DNA from: Pseudoalteromonas rubra | GTDB taxonomy: Bacteria > Pseudomonadota > Gammaproteobacteria > Enterobacterales > Alteromonadaceae | Length of the DNA: 64,000 bases | Assembly: GCF_005887115.1 (NCBI RefSeq) | Contig: NZ_PNCJ01000056.1 | Location: 1 to 64,000 of the forward strand | Reading direction: 5' to 3' | Shown: piece after piece, positions 30,107 through 37,586 of the stretch | Numbering within the stretch: the first letter of the stretch is position 1 | Layout of the letters: the number at the start of each line of letters is the position of its first letter | The notes under the pieces: generated by a model | Database searches by the model: none | What the model was told of the DNA's origin: nothing | What the model saw: the letters and a program-made list of their open reading frames with translations, nothing else | Program-made: the position numbers and the translations under genes

Positions 30107-30115
30107 TGGCTCTTT

Positions 30116-30934
30116 TTACCTTGAAGTTGTTTGGCGGTGTTGCATCATTAAGTGTGTATACCTGCCAAGTGAGGCATATGGCTCTTGCTGATTGTATTTG
30201 AGTTCCAGTGCCAGTAGTGCGTCAAACTCATTTTTGGCTTTTTCTGGTTCCCGCAAATAATCATGAAAGCAACGTACGCCCGACTGACTCAATTTTTTCA
30301 GGGGTAAAGCACTGAGCCAACTGTTTACATCGTCCGGCTCCAGTGGTCGATTAGGGCTTAAGCCAACTTTCTGCTTGACCTGCAAACCGTTAAGCACATA
30401 ATCAAAATTGCCATACACCATGTTGGCCATGCGCTGAGCTGCTCGATTGTAATACATTAATGACAGATAGCCCTCAGTGGTTAACCTGTCTGACAACAGC
30501 TTTAACGCCTGTTGTTGTTCAGTTAGCCATTCCAGCACTGCATGGCACAGTACCAAATCAAACTGACCCAGGTTCAGATCCGGCAGTCCCTGTAGTGGTG
30601 CATGGATCAGGGTAATGCGGTCACTGACCTCCAGGGCGTCGGCTTGTGTTCGCGCTTGAGCCAGCATCTCCTTTGAGATATCTATCAGTGTGACGTGGTG
30701 GCCCTGTTGTGCCAAAAACATTGACAGCTGGCCCTGACCGCCACCAACATCAAGCACTGTTTTTTCGCAGTCGGCACCCAGCCAGGACACATGTTGGGTG
30801 AGGTCTCTTTGGAGTACAGCCTCTCTCAATTTTCCCTTTGATGTGCCATAGATGTTGTTTTTAAATTTACCCGTTAACTCACTGAAATTACGGTCTTCAT
30901 TTCTATTGAGGGTACGTTGTATGTGTTTGGCCAT
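30116..30934 (-). CDS. cmoM: tRNA 5-carboxymethoxyuridine methyltransferase CmoM
   Basis: CmoM uses S-adenosylmethionine to methylate cmo5U at position 34 of certain tRNAs, giving mcmo5U. The 272-residue protein has the methyltransferase motif VLDVGGGQGQLSMFLA, and FDLVLCHAVLEWL follows. The diagnostic blocks EDRNFSELTGKFKNNIYGT, NMVYGNFDYVLNGL, VRCFHDYLRE and QEPYASLGRYTHL match E. coli CmoM (formerly SmtA). The ATG at 30934 (MAKHIQRTL) follows the upstream ybgI stop by 7 bp, so the pair is co-transcribed. Confidence 0.93.
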   Translation of the reverse strand: MAKHIQRTLNRNEDRNFSELTGKFKNNIYGTSKGKLREAVLQRDLTQHVSWLGADCEKTVLDVGGGQGQLSMFLAQQGHHVTLIDISKEMLAQARTQADALEVSDRITLIHAPLQGLPDLNLGQFDLVLCHAVLEWLTEQQQALKLLSDRLTTEGYLSLMYYNRAAQRMANMVYGNFDYVLNGLQVKQKVGLSPNRPLEPDDVNSWLSALPLKKLSQSGVRCFHDYLREPEKAKNEFDALLALELKYNQQEPYASLGRYTHLMMQHRQTTSR

Positions 30935-30941
30935 GCTGCTG

Positions 30942-31700
30942 TCATACCGGGTTGTCGATATCGACAAATTCGACGTCCAGATCGAACTGTGCTGCCAGAT
31001 ATTCCCCCAAAGCTTTGGCACCGTAGCGTTCGGTAGCATGGTGTCCTGCAGCGAAGAAGTGGATCTGTTGCTCATTTGAAGAGTGGATGGTTTGTTCCGA
31101 CGCCTCTCCTGTCAGATACGCATCGATCCCCTGACTTGCCGCCAGATCAATAAAGCTCTGCCCACCCCCTGTGCACCAGGCAATGGTCTTGATCAGGTGG
31201 TCACCTGCCTGATTGAGTAGCGGCTTACGGCCCAGTTTTTGTTCAATCAAAGCAGCAAAATCTGTCGCAGCCATGGGCTCGCTTAACTTGCCTTTTACTG
31301 CCACGCTGTTGTTGTTCCAGGGCTCCAATGGACGTTCAACAGTCAGGCCTAGCAGTTTACCCAGTTGTGCATTGTTGCCCACTTCAGGGTGGACATCCAG
31401 CGGCAGATGGTAGGCCAACAGGTTTATGTCGTGTGCCAGTAAGCTTTGCAGGCGGCGCTTTTTCATACCGGTTACGGTCTGGTCTTCGCCTTTCCAGAAG
31501 TAGCCATGGTGCACCAGTATGGCATCGGCTTGCCTGTCAATCGCTGCGTCAATAAGCGCCTGACTGGCTGTGACACCTGTGATCACCTTGCGGATCTCAG
31601 TTTTGCCCTCGACTTGTAAGCCGTTTGGGCAATAGTCTTTGATTTGAAAAGGCTTTAGATATTCATTGAGGTGATTTACCAGCTTTTTACGTTGCATCAT
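30942..31700 (-). CDS. ybgI: NIF3/YbgI family metal-binding protein
   Basis: The product is about 252 residues. It shows the family blocks DYCPNGLQVEG, GVTASQALID, ILVHHGYFWKGE, NLLAYHLPLDVHPEVGNNAQL and near the end HFFAAGHHATERYG, which supply the di-metal ligands of this hexameric ring protein. It is often labelled 'GTP cyclohydrolase 1 type 2 homolog', but that activity is not established for the family. The start is uncertain: MMQRKKLVNHL at 31700 or 31697 follows GAGAG, while an ATG at 31718 would add six residues. It overlaps no gene and is followed by cmoM. Confidence 0.9.
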   Translation of the reverse strand: MMQRKKLVNHLNEYLKPFQIKDYCPNGLQVEGKTEIRKVITGVTASQALIDAAIDRQADAILVHHGYFWKGEDQTVTGMKKRRLQSLLAHDINLLAYHLPLDVHPEVGNNAQLGKLLGLTVERPLEPWNNNSVAVKGKLSEPMAATDFAALIEQKLGRKPLLNQAGDHLIKTIAWCTGGGQSFIDLAASQGIDAYLTGEASEQTIHSSNEQQIHFFAAGHHATERYGAKALGEYLAAQFDLDVEFVDIDNPV

Positions 31701-31930
31701 GCTCTCACTGTCGGACATCAAAAAGACTTAGTTTAGCGTTTTTTACAGTGACGAAAAAGCGCTAACCAAAATTCGCTGGCATCGCTTTGGTGCCTGGCAC
31801 TCGACATTTGACCGAACTGAACTAGCTTTAAGGGATGCAAATGCCTGACGGGCAGTACCACTTTAAGGGAGGGCATGTATCTATGCCGTTGTTAAGGTTG
31901 GCGCTGCCTGCAATCTGTGAGGAAATCACC

Positions 31931-32398
31931 ATGACAGTATCAGCGATACCCGATGGCTACCATGCCCTGACGCCTTATCTAATCACCGAAAATGCCGCAC
32001 AAGCAATTGAGTTCTATCGCAAGGCTTTTTCGGCCGAGCTGGTTATGCAGCTGCCCATGCCAGACGGTGGTGTGGCACATGCAGAGCTGAAAATTGGCGA
32101 TTCTCACTTGATGTTATCTGATATGTGCCCCGGTATGCACTTTAAGAGTCCGCAGCAGTTGGGCGGGACACCAGTCAGTCTGATGCTGTATGTGCCCGAT
32201 GTTGATAGCACATTTGCTCAGGCTATTGCCGCGGGGGCAACCGAGCTTCGCCCTGTCGTTGACCAGTTTTATGGTGACAGAGCCGGGACACTGCAAGACC
32301 CGTTTGGTCATGTCTGGACAATTGGTACGCACCTTGAAGACTTAAGCGAGGATGAAATTATGACGAGAATGTCGGAATGGATGACGGACGATTCTTAA
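31931..32398 (+). CDS. VOC superfamily (glyoxalase/bleomycin-resistance fold) protein, PhnB-like
   Basis: The 155-residue protein starts at the ATG at 31931, 7 bp after GAGGAA. It contains one paired beta-alpha-beta-beta-beta module: LTPYLITENAAQAIEFYRKA, GGVAHAELKIGDSHLMLSD, VSLMLYVPDVDSTFAQAIAA and the closing DPFGHVWTIGTH. The His and Glu positions suggest a metal site as in other vicinal-oxygen-chelate proteins. PhnB-like members have no assigned reaction. An earlier in-frame ATG (31835) lacks a ribosome site. It is a single gene. Confidence 0.88.
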   Translation: MTVSAIPDGYHALTPYLITENAAQAIEFYRKAFSAELVMQLPMPDGGVAHAELKIGDSHLMLSDMCPGMHFKSPQQLGGTPVSLMLYVPDVDSTFAQAIAAGATELRPVVDQFYGDRAGTLQDPFGHVWTIGTHLEDLSEDEIMTRMSEWMTDDS

Positions 32399-32412
32399 TC
32401 AAAGTAAAATAA

Positions 32413-32461
32413 TTGTTGATTTATTGTTTTTGGAATGGCAGGTTATTCTTGTTGATTTATT
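32413..32461 (+). repeat. 13-bp direct repeat upstream of the small peptide gene
   Basis: TTGTTGATTTATT occurs at 32413-32425 and again at 32449-32461, with starts 36 bp apart. The second copy ends 36 bp before the start codon of the 53-residue peptide gene. The position suggests a binding site for a regulator or a duplicated promoter element. Confidence 0.55.
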
Positions 32462-32497
32462 CAACTATCATAAAAAATTCAACTCAAGGAAAAGAAA

Positions 32498-32659
32498 ATG
32501 AAACTTCAAATCAAGAAAACGTCATTAAAACGTCTGGCAGAGTCACAGCAGCTTGCTAATCAACAGACCCCTAATGTAGCAGGCGGTGCACCTTATACCT
32601 ATCGTTGTCGCCCTGCTGAATCAGAAACTGGCAACCGTTTCTGGGAGTGCATGTGCTAA
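32498..32659 (+). CDS. 53-residue peptide with double-glycine-type leader (possible RiPP/bacteriocin precursor)
   Basis: The ORF runs from an ATG 8 bp after AAGGA to a TAA. The first 30 residues are a basic, helical leader (MKLQIKKTSLKRLAESQQLA) ending TPNVAGG. Cleavage after Gly29-Gly30 would release a 23-residue core, APYTYRCRPA...FWECMC, with Cys37, Cys51 and Cys53. This layout, a charged leader, a GG site and a Cys-rich aromatic core, is typical of ribosomally made peptides exported by C39-type transporters. No modifying enzyme or transporter is in the window, so it is an orphan. A hairpin (GAGCCTG/CAGGCTC, 32687-32706) follows but lacks a T-run. The function is inferred. Confidence 0.68.
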   Translation: MKLQIKKTSLKRLAESQQLANQQTPNVAGGAPYTYRCRPAESETGNRFWECMC

Positions 32660-32824
32660 CGTCAGCTGTATAGTGCACTTAACTCTGAGCCTGCAATGTC
32701 AGGCTCTTACCGACCCTACCAACTCACAAACATACTCTACTGAATACGCTATACTTATCCTATCCTGCGTATGAGTTGGCTGCCTGAATACTGCAAGCCA
32801 GCCTCTGTTATTTGGATAAGCGAT

Positions 32825-33718
32825 ATGAATTTATCACCCGTGCCGGCAAGTTCACTTAGGTTCAACCCAGACAAGGGAAAGCCCCTGCATGTTTTTACTG
32901 ACGCATTGTTAGGGTGCCTTGCAATTGCTGAGCAAAACCGGCGTGTGTTTTTATGTAGTCATGACCCTGAAGCGGTGCACCAGTATCGTATTGCCTTACG
33001 ACAAGCCCGGTCGCTTATCAAAGTGCATAGTGACTGGCTGACTAAACCCGTTCGTCACCAGCTCACTCTTTGTATAAAGCAATTGGCGAGACCGACGGAT
33101 AATCCCAGAGACTTTCAGGTTCTGGGTGAACAGATAGCCCGTATGCCTGTGACTGAGCGTTTTTGTCCTACTTTGGCATCCGCCTTGAATGAAGTGAGCC
33201 GCGAGGTAAATCGGCTGCGTTATTCGCAATGTGTGCGACTGCGCCGATACTGGCATAGCCGCGACTATCAACATCAGTTTGCTGCAGCCCAGACACAAAT
33301 CAAGGAAGTCCACTTCTCGATAAAACGCAAGACGTATCGCAGCACATTGCACCAGATCGCTGTCAGACAATTGAATAAACTTAAGAAACGGATTAAGCAT
33401 TTACCTGAGCTTGACCTGATACACCAACATCGTGTCCGTATCCGAGTGAAAGTGCTGCGATATGTGGTTTCTCTTTATCGTCCCTGGCTCAGGCGCATCA
33501 AACTTAAGCCACTACGTAAAAGCCAAAAAAGTCTAGGTAAGTTGCACGATCTTGAAACCCATAGCCAGCTACTGCAGAGCTATTTAACCCGAAAACACAA
33601 GACAACGGCCAACTATTCACTCTGCGCACTTGGCGTCGGTGCGTTAATACAACAATGGGCAGGTCATTATGAGCGGACGTTAACAAGCTTGTCTGCACAG
33701 AAGCTGACTTATCGGTGA
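32825..33718 (+). CDS. CHAD domain protein (polyphosphate-associated)
   Basis: The protein is about 297 residues from the ATG at 32825; an ATG at 32771 would add 18 residues, and neither has a strong ribosome site. It is very basic and alpha-helical. The CHAD signature is present twice, as EAVHQYRIALRQARSLIKVH and HQHRVRIRVKVLRYVVSLY, with the conserved His and Arg/Lys residues that bind polyphosphate. The C-terminal KLHDLETHSQLLQSYL is also typical. CHAD domains often accompany CYTH triphosphatase domains; here it stands alone, while a CYTH gene lies 31 kb away. It probably binds polyphosphate granules. Confidence 0.85.
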   Translation: MNLSPVPASSLRFNPDKGKPLHVFTDALLGCLAIAEQNRRVFLCSHDPEAVHQYRIALRQARSLIKVHSDWLTKPVRHQLTLCIKQLARPTDNPRDFQVLGEQIARMPVTERFCPTLASALNEVSREVNRLRYSQCVRLRRYWHSRDYQHQFAAAQTQIKEVHFSIKRKTYRSTLHQIAVRQLNKLKKRIKHLPELDLIHQHRVRIRVKVLRYVVSLYRPWLRRIKLKPLRKSQKSLGKLHDLETHSQLLQSYLTRKHKTTANYSLCALGVGALIQQWAGHYERTLTSLSAQKLTYR

Positions 33719-33886
33719 TGAGTCGCTCCTTATATTTCAGGTGGTCGGCAACAGGCATGGTGTAAAACTAGGTTTAGCCAGTAATCTGCATATTTCGTAC
33801 ACACTGTCTGGCTACAGTGAAAGTAGTGATTGAACGAGTTTGGTGTTTAGCTGCATCAGAAGTGAAGCCTGCTAGGAGATAGGGAT

Positions 33887-34543
33887 ATGATTGAGCGATT
33901 TGTAACAATGTGCTTGGCAGCGTTAAGCTTTGGTTTTGTAAGCAACGCGGCTGCATCAGACGGTGTGTGTACCGGTCTGAGCGGCGGCGCCGTGGTTGAG
34001 TTAAAACGTATGTCACTGCGCACCGCTAAATCTGCAAATCATATCGTCGTGTTAAATATCATTGGTACTGAAGCGGCTGAAACTTATCGCCTCACAGCGG
34101 ATGGGCGGCGCATCAAAATCATGCGGGCAACCTCTGATAATGCCAGCTGTGCGTTTATTTATGCCAGTCAGGTTGAGCAAATTCACGTATACCTGAAAGC
34201 GGGGGACGATAGCTTCGATGGTCGTACCATGACGAACGAACTGCATGTGTGGGCGGGTGAGGGTGATGATGAGGTAATGGGAGGTCGAGGTAAAGACAGG
34301 CTCTTTGGTGGCCCCGGGAACGATGAACTGAGAGGCTTTTCAGGTCGTGATAAGCTCGTTGGTGGTATCGGTAATGATGTTCTGATCGGTGGTGATGATA
34401 AAGATGTGCTTGAAGGCAGAGATGGGGACGATATTCTGGCCGGTGGTACGGGTTATGACATACTCAATGGTGGCAGCGGGCGCAATCAGCTCTTTCAGGG
34501 AGACATAGTAACCAGTGCAAAAGAGCAGGGGGCCCAGTACTGA
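33887..34543 (+). CDS. Small secreted RTX-repeat (calcium-binding) protein
   Basis: The 218-residue protein has a signal peptide (MIERFVTMCLAALSFGFVSN, cleavage near residue 23) and AGGAGA upstream of the ATG. A beta-rich region follows (about 35-115). From about residue 120 to 208 it has roughly nine RTX nonapeptides of the GGxGxDxLx type (MGGRGKDRLFGGPGNDELRG, then LVGGIGNDVLIGGDDKDVLEG), which fold into a calcium-bound parallel beta-roll. RTX proteins usually lack an N-terminal signal and leave by type I secretion; here the Sec peptide suggests periplasmic or type II export. It is a single gene. Confidence 0.82.
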   Translation: MIERFVTMCLAALSFGFVSNAAASDGVCTGLSGGAVVELKRMSLRTAKSANHIVVLNIIGTEAAETYRLTADGRRIKIMRATSDNASCAFIYASQVEQIHVYLKAGDDSFDGRTMTNELHVWAGEGDDEVMGGRGKDRLFGGPGNDELRGFSGRDKLVGGIGNDVLIGGDDKDVLEGRDGDDILAGGTGYDILNGGSGRNQLFQGDIVTSAKEQGAQY

Positions 34544-34609
34544 GCGCCCGTACCTTAACAAGCCTAGTAACGCTGCCTGTGAATATATGGGCTGTTAAAA
34601 AATCCGCTT

Positions 34610-35314
34610 TTAAGCCAGATCTTTGCCAATCCACACCACTTTGCCAATGATTTCTAACTGTTCCAGCTCATCAGCGCGCACCACCTGTTCGACGTATTCT
34701 TTATTGTCACTGATCAATCTGACTGAGCCATCCAGATACTGTTGTAGCCGCTTTGCATATAACTCTTCACCGAGCCTGACTACATAGATCAGGCCTTCGC
34801 TGAGTTTCTTGTCACTCAAGTCAACCAAAATGGTGTTGTTGTTGTGAATGGTGGGCTCCATCGAGTCACCTTTTGCAAAAACCACTGCCAGCTCACTCTT
34901 ATCGAGGTTTTTATAGTCTATCCACTTCTTTCTGAATGCGAGGTGGCGGGCAACCTGAGCGTTGTCATTGAAGGCGCCGTGGCCGGTACTGACGGATACA
35001 TGATAGCCAGGTACTAACACAAAGGCTTCGTTAAATTCATCCAGTTTAACCAGAGGCTGAGTGATGATGGGTGATTGCGGGCAATCTGTGGTTGTTTCAC
35101 CCTGAATAAGCCACATCAGATCGACATTCGCAACCTGAGCAATGCGTGCAACAATACTGAGCTTGGGATCCTCTCCTTTCAATATGCGTCGTAAAGTTCC
35201 TTCAGAAATATCAATTTTTGACGCGAAGGCGCGAATGCTATGAGGCTTAATTGCATATTCAACGCGTTCTGCAAATGCTGAGATGTCAGCTTCGGTATTA
35301 GGTTGTTTTTCCAT
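34610..35314 (-). CDS. Phage-type repressor: XRE helix-turn-helix plus LexA-like S24 domain
   Basis: The 234-residue protein starts at the ATG at 35314 (MEKQPNTEADISAFAER). Residues about 12-70 form an XRE helix-turn-helix (IRAFASKIDISEGTLRRILKG). Residues about 105-232 are an S24 peptidase-like domain with Ser151 (KGDSMEP) and Lys188 (LYAKRLQ), the catalytic dyad of CI and LexA. The usual Ala-Gly self-cleavage site appears as Thr110-Gly111. It is divergent from a small HTH gene, and the intergenic space holds five TTACGCA-type half-sites. This is a CI-like switch, but no phage structural gene is near. Confidence 0.85.
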   Translation of the reverse strand: MEKQPNTEADISAFAERVEYAIKPHSIRAFASKIDISEGTLRRILKGEDPKLSIVARIAQVANVDLMWLIQGETTTDCPQSPIITQPLVKLDEFNEAFVLVPGYHVSVSTGHGAFNDNAQVARHLAFRKKWIDYKNLDKSELAVVFAKGDSMEPTIHNNNTILVDLSDKKLSEGLIYVVRLGEELYAKRLQQYLDGSVRLISDNKEYVEQVVRADELEQLEIIGKVVWIGKDLA

Positions 35315-35398
35315 TGTTTGATACCACGCCTTTGGATGTCCCATTTTTAAGCAATACGGCATTATAGGAACTTGTCTGGTAAAAGGCAATTCAAATTT

Positions 35399-35574
35399 TT
35401 ACGCAAATTTTTGAATTTTACGCATTGATCTGCGTAATTAATTGCACTATCATCTTTCATAAATTACGCATTGGCGGTGTTCTAAGGATTCAGTCCGCGT
35501 TAACGGCCTTTGCTGATAGTAGATAATGACCCAGTTGCATTGATTTGCACTGGGCACATGACAAGATTGCGTAA
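35399..35574. promoter_or_regulatory. Cluster of TTACGCA half-sites in the divergent repressor/HTH region
   Basis: TTACGCA occurs at 35399-35405, 35418-35424 and 35464-35470, and its complement TGCGTAA at 35431-35437 and 35568-35574. The pair at 35418-35437 makes a perfect inverted repeat, TTACGCA-N6-TGCGTAA. The arrangement is that expected of operators for the CI-like repressor or its divergent partner. Confidence 0.7.
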
Positions 35575-35592
35575 AAAAGTAAGGAAGTGGAT

Positions 35593-35943
35593 ATGACCAG
35601 TACAGCAACCTGCAAGATCCCAACAGAAACAGTGATCAACCCGTTTGCCATGGGAGGGTCCATGCCGTCGCAGCACGCAGACAATGCCGAGCAGTTTGAT
35701 CTTTTAAGAGCGCCGCGCGGTGCCCAGCTATTAAAGTATGCCCGCAAATTAAGGGGTTATACTCAGGCCGAATCAGCTGCGAGTTATGGTATCGAGGAGC
35801 GCACCTTAAGGCGCTGGGAGAACAATGAGTTTAACCCAAGGTGGAATGACGTCATTTCCTTGCTGGAGGATGTCTACTTTATGGATATCATGCAGGCGAT
35901 TGCGGGTGTGCGGTCGATGCAAGCGCAGGGAAGAATGGTTTAA
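35593..35943 (+). CDS. Small XRE-type helix-turn-helix protein (Cro/CII-like position)
   Basis: The 116-residue protein starts at the ATG at 35593, 8 bp after AAGGAA. Residues about 45-95 hold a helix-turn-helix (LLKYARKLRGYTQAESAASY, GIEERTLRRWENNEFNP). The N-terminal 40 residues are polar and the C-terminus (DIMQAIAGVRSMQAQGRMV) is helical. It is divergent from the S24 repressor and shares its operator region, like a Cro or excision-control partner. No further phage genes follow; 74 bp later comes the convergent subtilase gene. Confidence 0.8.
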   Translation: MTSTATCKIPTETVINPFAMGGSMPSQHADNAEQFDLLRAPRGAQLLKYARKLRGYTQAESAASYGIEERTLRRWENNEFNPRWNDVISLLEDVYFMDIMQAIAGVRSMQAQGRMV

Positions 35944-36017
35944 CACGGTTAATGATTGATGCTGCCCACAGGGTGTTGGCAGCAGATCAGTGCAGAGACC
36001 GAACCACTGCCAGTCAC

Positions 36018-37157
36018 TTATAAGTGTACTATGCTGTCGGCATTGCCATCCGGATCACCGGATGCGCGGCCATCTGTTCTGGGGTTGCCATTGCTCATCA
36101 TGAGCACGGCACACGCAGCGGGTGATGCCATCGAGGTACCTGACATCGTGGTTGTGCCTCCGCCACTACGCGTTGATAAAATGCTGACACCCGGTGCGGC
36201 GTAATCCACTGGTGGGTTACCGTAGTTTGAAAAGCTCGCGAAGCGATCATTGGCATCTATGGCTGAGATAGTATAAACACGCGGGTGTGATGCACTGGCA
36301 GGTGAGACATTGCTGGCATGCTGGCTTTCGTTGCCCGCCGCAATCACAAAGAAAGCGCCTGATTGCTGGGCTGCACTTTCAACAGCATCGTTCAGTTCCT
36401 GATTGAAGCCGCCACCAAGGCTCATATTGACACAGTCGCCGGGTGATGCGTTGGCTGCGACATGATCGATACCGGCTAAGACACCGGACCAACTGCCAGA
36501 ACCCCGGGAGTCGAGCACCTTGACTGGTACGACGGTAGCGCCTGCTGCGACCCCGACAACATCAATCCCATTGTCTAGCGCTGCAATGGTGCCAGCAACG
36601 TGGGTGCCGTGACCATTACCATCGTCAACGCCGGCATTCTTGCCTTTACTAAATGCGCTGAACCCCCGACTGCTGTCCACATTGAGGTCGTCATGGTCAA
36701 CATCAATACCTGTGTCTATGACCCAGGCTGTATAGTTACTGCCATCGATAGGGCCACCCACTCGGCTCACACTCCATGGAATGGTTTGGCCTTGCGAACC
36801 ACCACCTGGCTTTCCGAGTTTTTTTGCCGGGCTGGCATACACGGCGCCGTCTGGGGTAAAGCGCATTGTGGCAGACTCAGCGGCAAATGTTGCACGTGCC
36901 TGCTCGCAGCTCATATTGACCGCCATGCCTTTCATTGCATGTTTATAAATGTGTTTCGCCTGAGCGTTTGCACGGGCCAGCAATCCTCTGGCCTTACCCT
37001 CAACGTCCAGCTTTTCTGTTTTATCGTCGAATCTGACGATACAGGTATTGTTGATAGCCAGCTGAGCGGCTGCTCCCTGATAATCGGGTTCAGACGCCGA
37101 TACAGCGGCACTAGATAGGGCACTTACAATCGATATGCAAATTAAAGAATGTTTCAT
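36018..37157 (-). CDS. Secreted subtilisin-like serine protease (S8 family)
   Basis: The 379-residue preproprotein has a signal peptide (MKHSLICISIVSALSSAAVS, cut near residue 21), a propeptide to about residue 110 and the catalytic domain after it. The triad is complete: Asp148 (WVIDTGID), His183 (NGHGTHVAGT) and Ser342 (SGTSMASP), with oxyanion Asn276 (IAAGNES). The catalytic domain ends soon after the Ser block (DSIVHL) with no PPC or P-domain, so it is compact. It is a monocistronic secreted protease, convergent with the small HTH gene. Confidence 0.93.
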   Translation of the reverse strand: MKHSLICISIVSALSSAAVSASEPDYQGAAAQLAINNTCIVRFDDKTEKLDVEGKARGLLARANAQAKHIYKHAMKGMAVNMSCEQARATFAAESATMRFTPDGAVYASPAKKLGKPGGGSQGQTIPWSVSRVGGPIDGSNYTAWVIDTGIDVDHDDLNVDSSRGFSAFSKGKNAGVDDGNGHGTHVAGTIAALDNGIDVVGVAAGATVVPVKVLDSRGSGSWSGVLAGIDHVAANASPGDCVNMSLGGGFNQELNDAVESAAQQSGAFFVIAAGNESQHASNVSPASASHPRVYTISAIDANDRFASFSNYGNPPVDYAAPGVSILSTRSGGGTTTMSGTSMASPAACAVLMMSNGNPRTDGRASGDPDGNADSIVHL

Positions 37158-37586
37158 TCGTTTTTCCTGTTGTCATAAAGGTAATTGTTTTTATTTGGTT
37201 AACTCTGTGTGTCGAGTTGTTTTAAAAGTTAGGTTTAAATGAACAAAAGTCAAACGGATTGAATAAAAAATCTCATCTGGTCTGATATGTGGTATATATC
37301 ATTCTAAGTATTAGTGTTTATGGAGGTGATTATGCTTTCTTTTACAGTCCCTAATTTAGCTTCGATTTTTAAACATTGACACAGGGTGGAGGTAGCTGCC
37401 GTGGATGATACGTCGGTTTATAACCCAATTATGAATAAACCTGCGTAAGTTATTGCGCGTTTAGTGTCAGTGTCTATCGGACAAGCTATCAGGCACGTTT
37501 TCTCGATTTCAGCGCGACGCTTTGTTGCGTAAATTCGTGAACAAATGAGGAGCAGAGGCCCGAGTGGACCTCTGTATGGTGGGCGA
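37158..37586. other. Intergenic region with a tiny ORF behind a near-perfect ribosome site
   Basis: This 429-bp gap is upstream of the subtilase on the minus strand and downstream of the decarboxylase. GGAGGTGAT at 37322-37330, nearly the full anti-16S sequence, stands just before ATG 37332, which opens a 15-codon ORF (MLSFTVPNLASIFKH) ending at 37379. A second GGAGG at 37388-37392 precedes a GTG ORF of similar size. Neither is recognised. They may be leader peptides or chance. Confidence 0.35.

Noticed and set aside
32825-33718. CHAD gene treated as a partner of the CYTH gene at 63823
   Set aside because: The two are 31 kb apart with unrelated genes between, so no operon or local system can be claimed.
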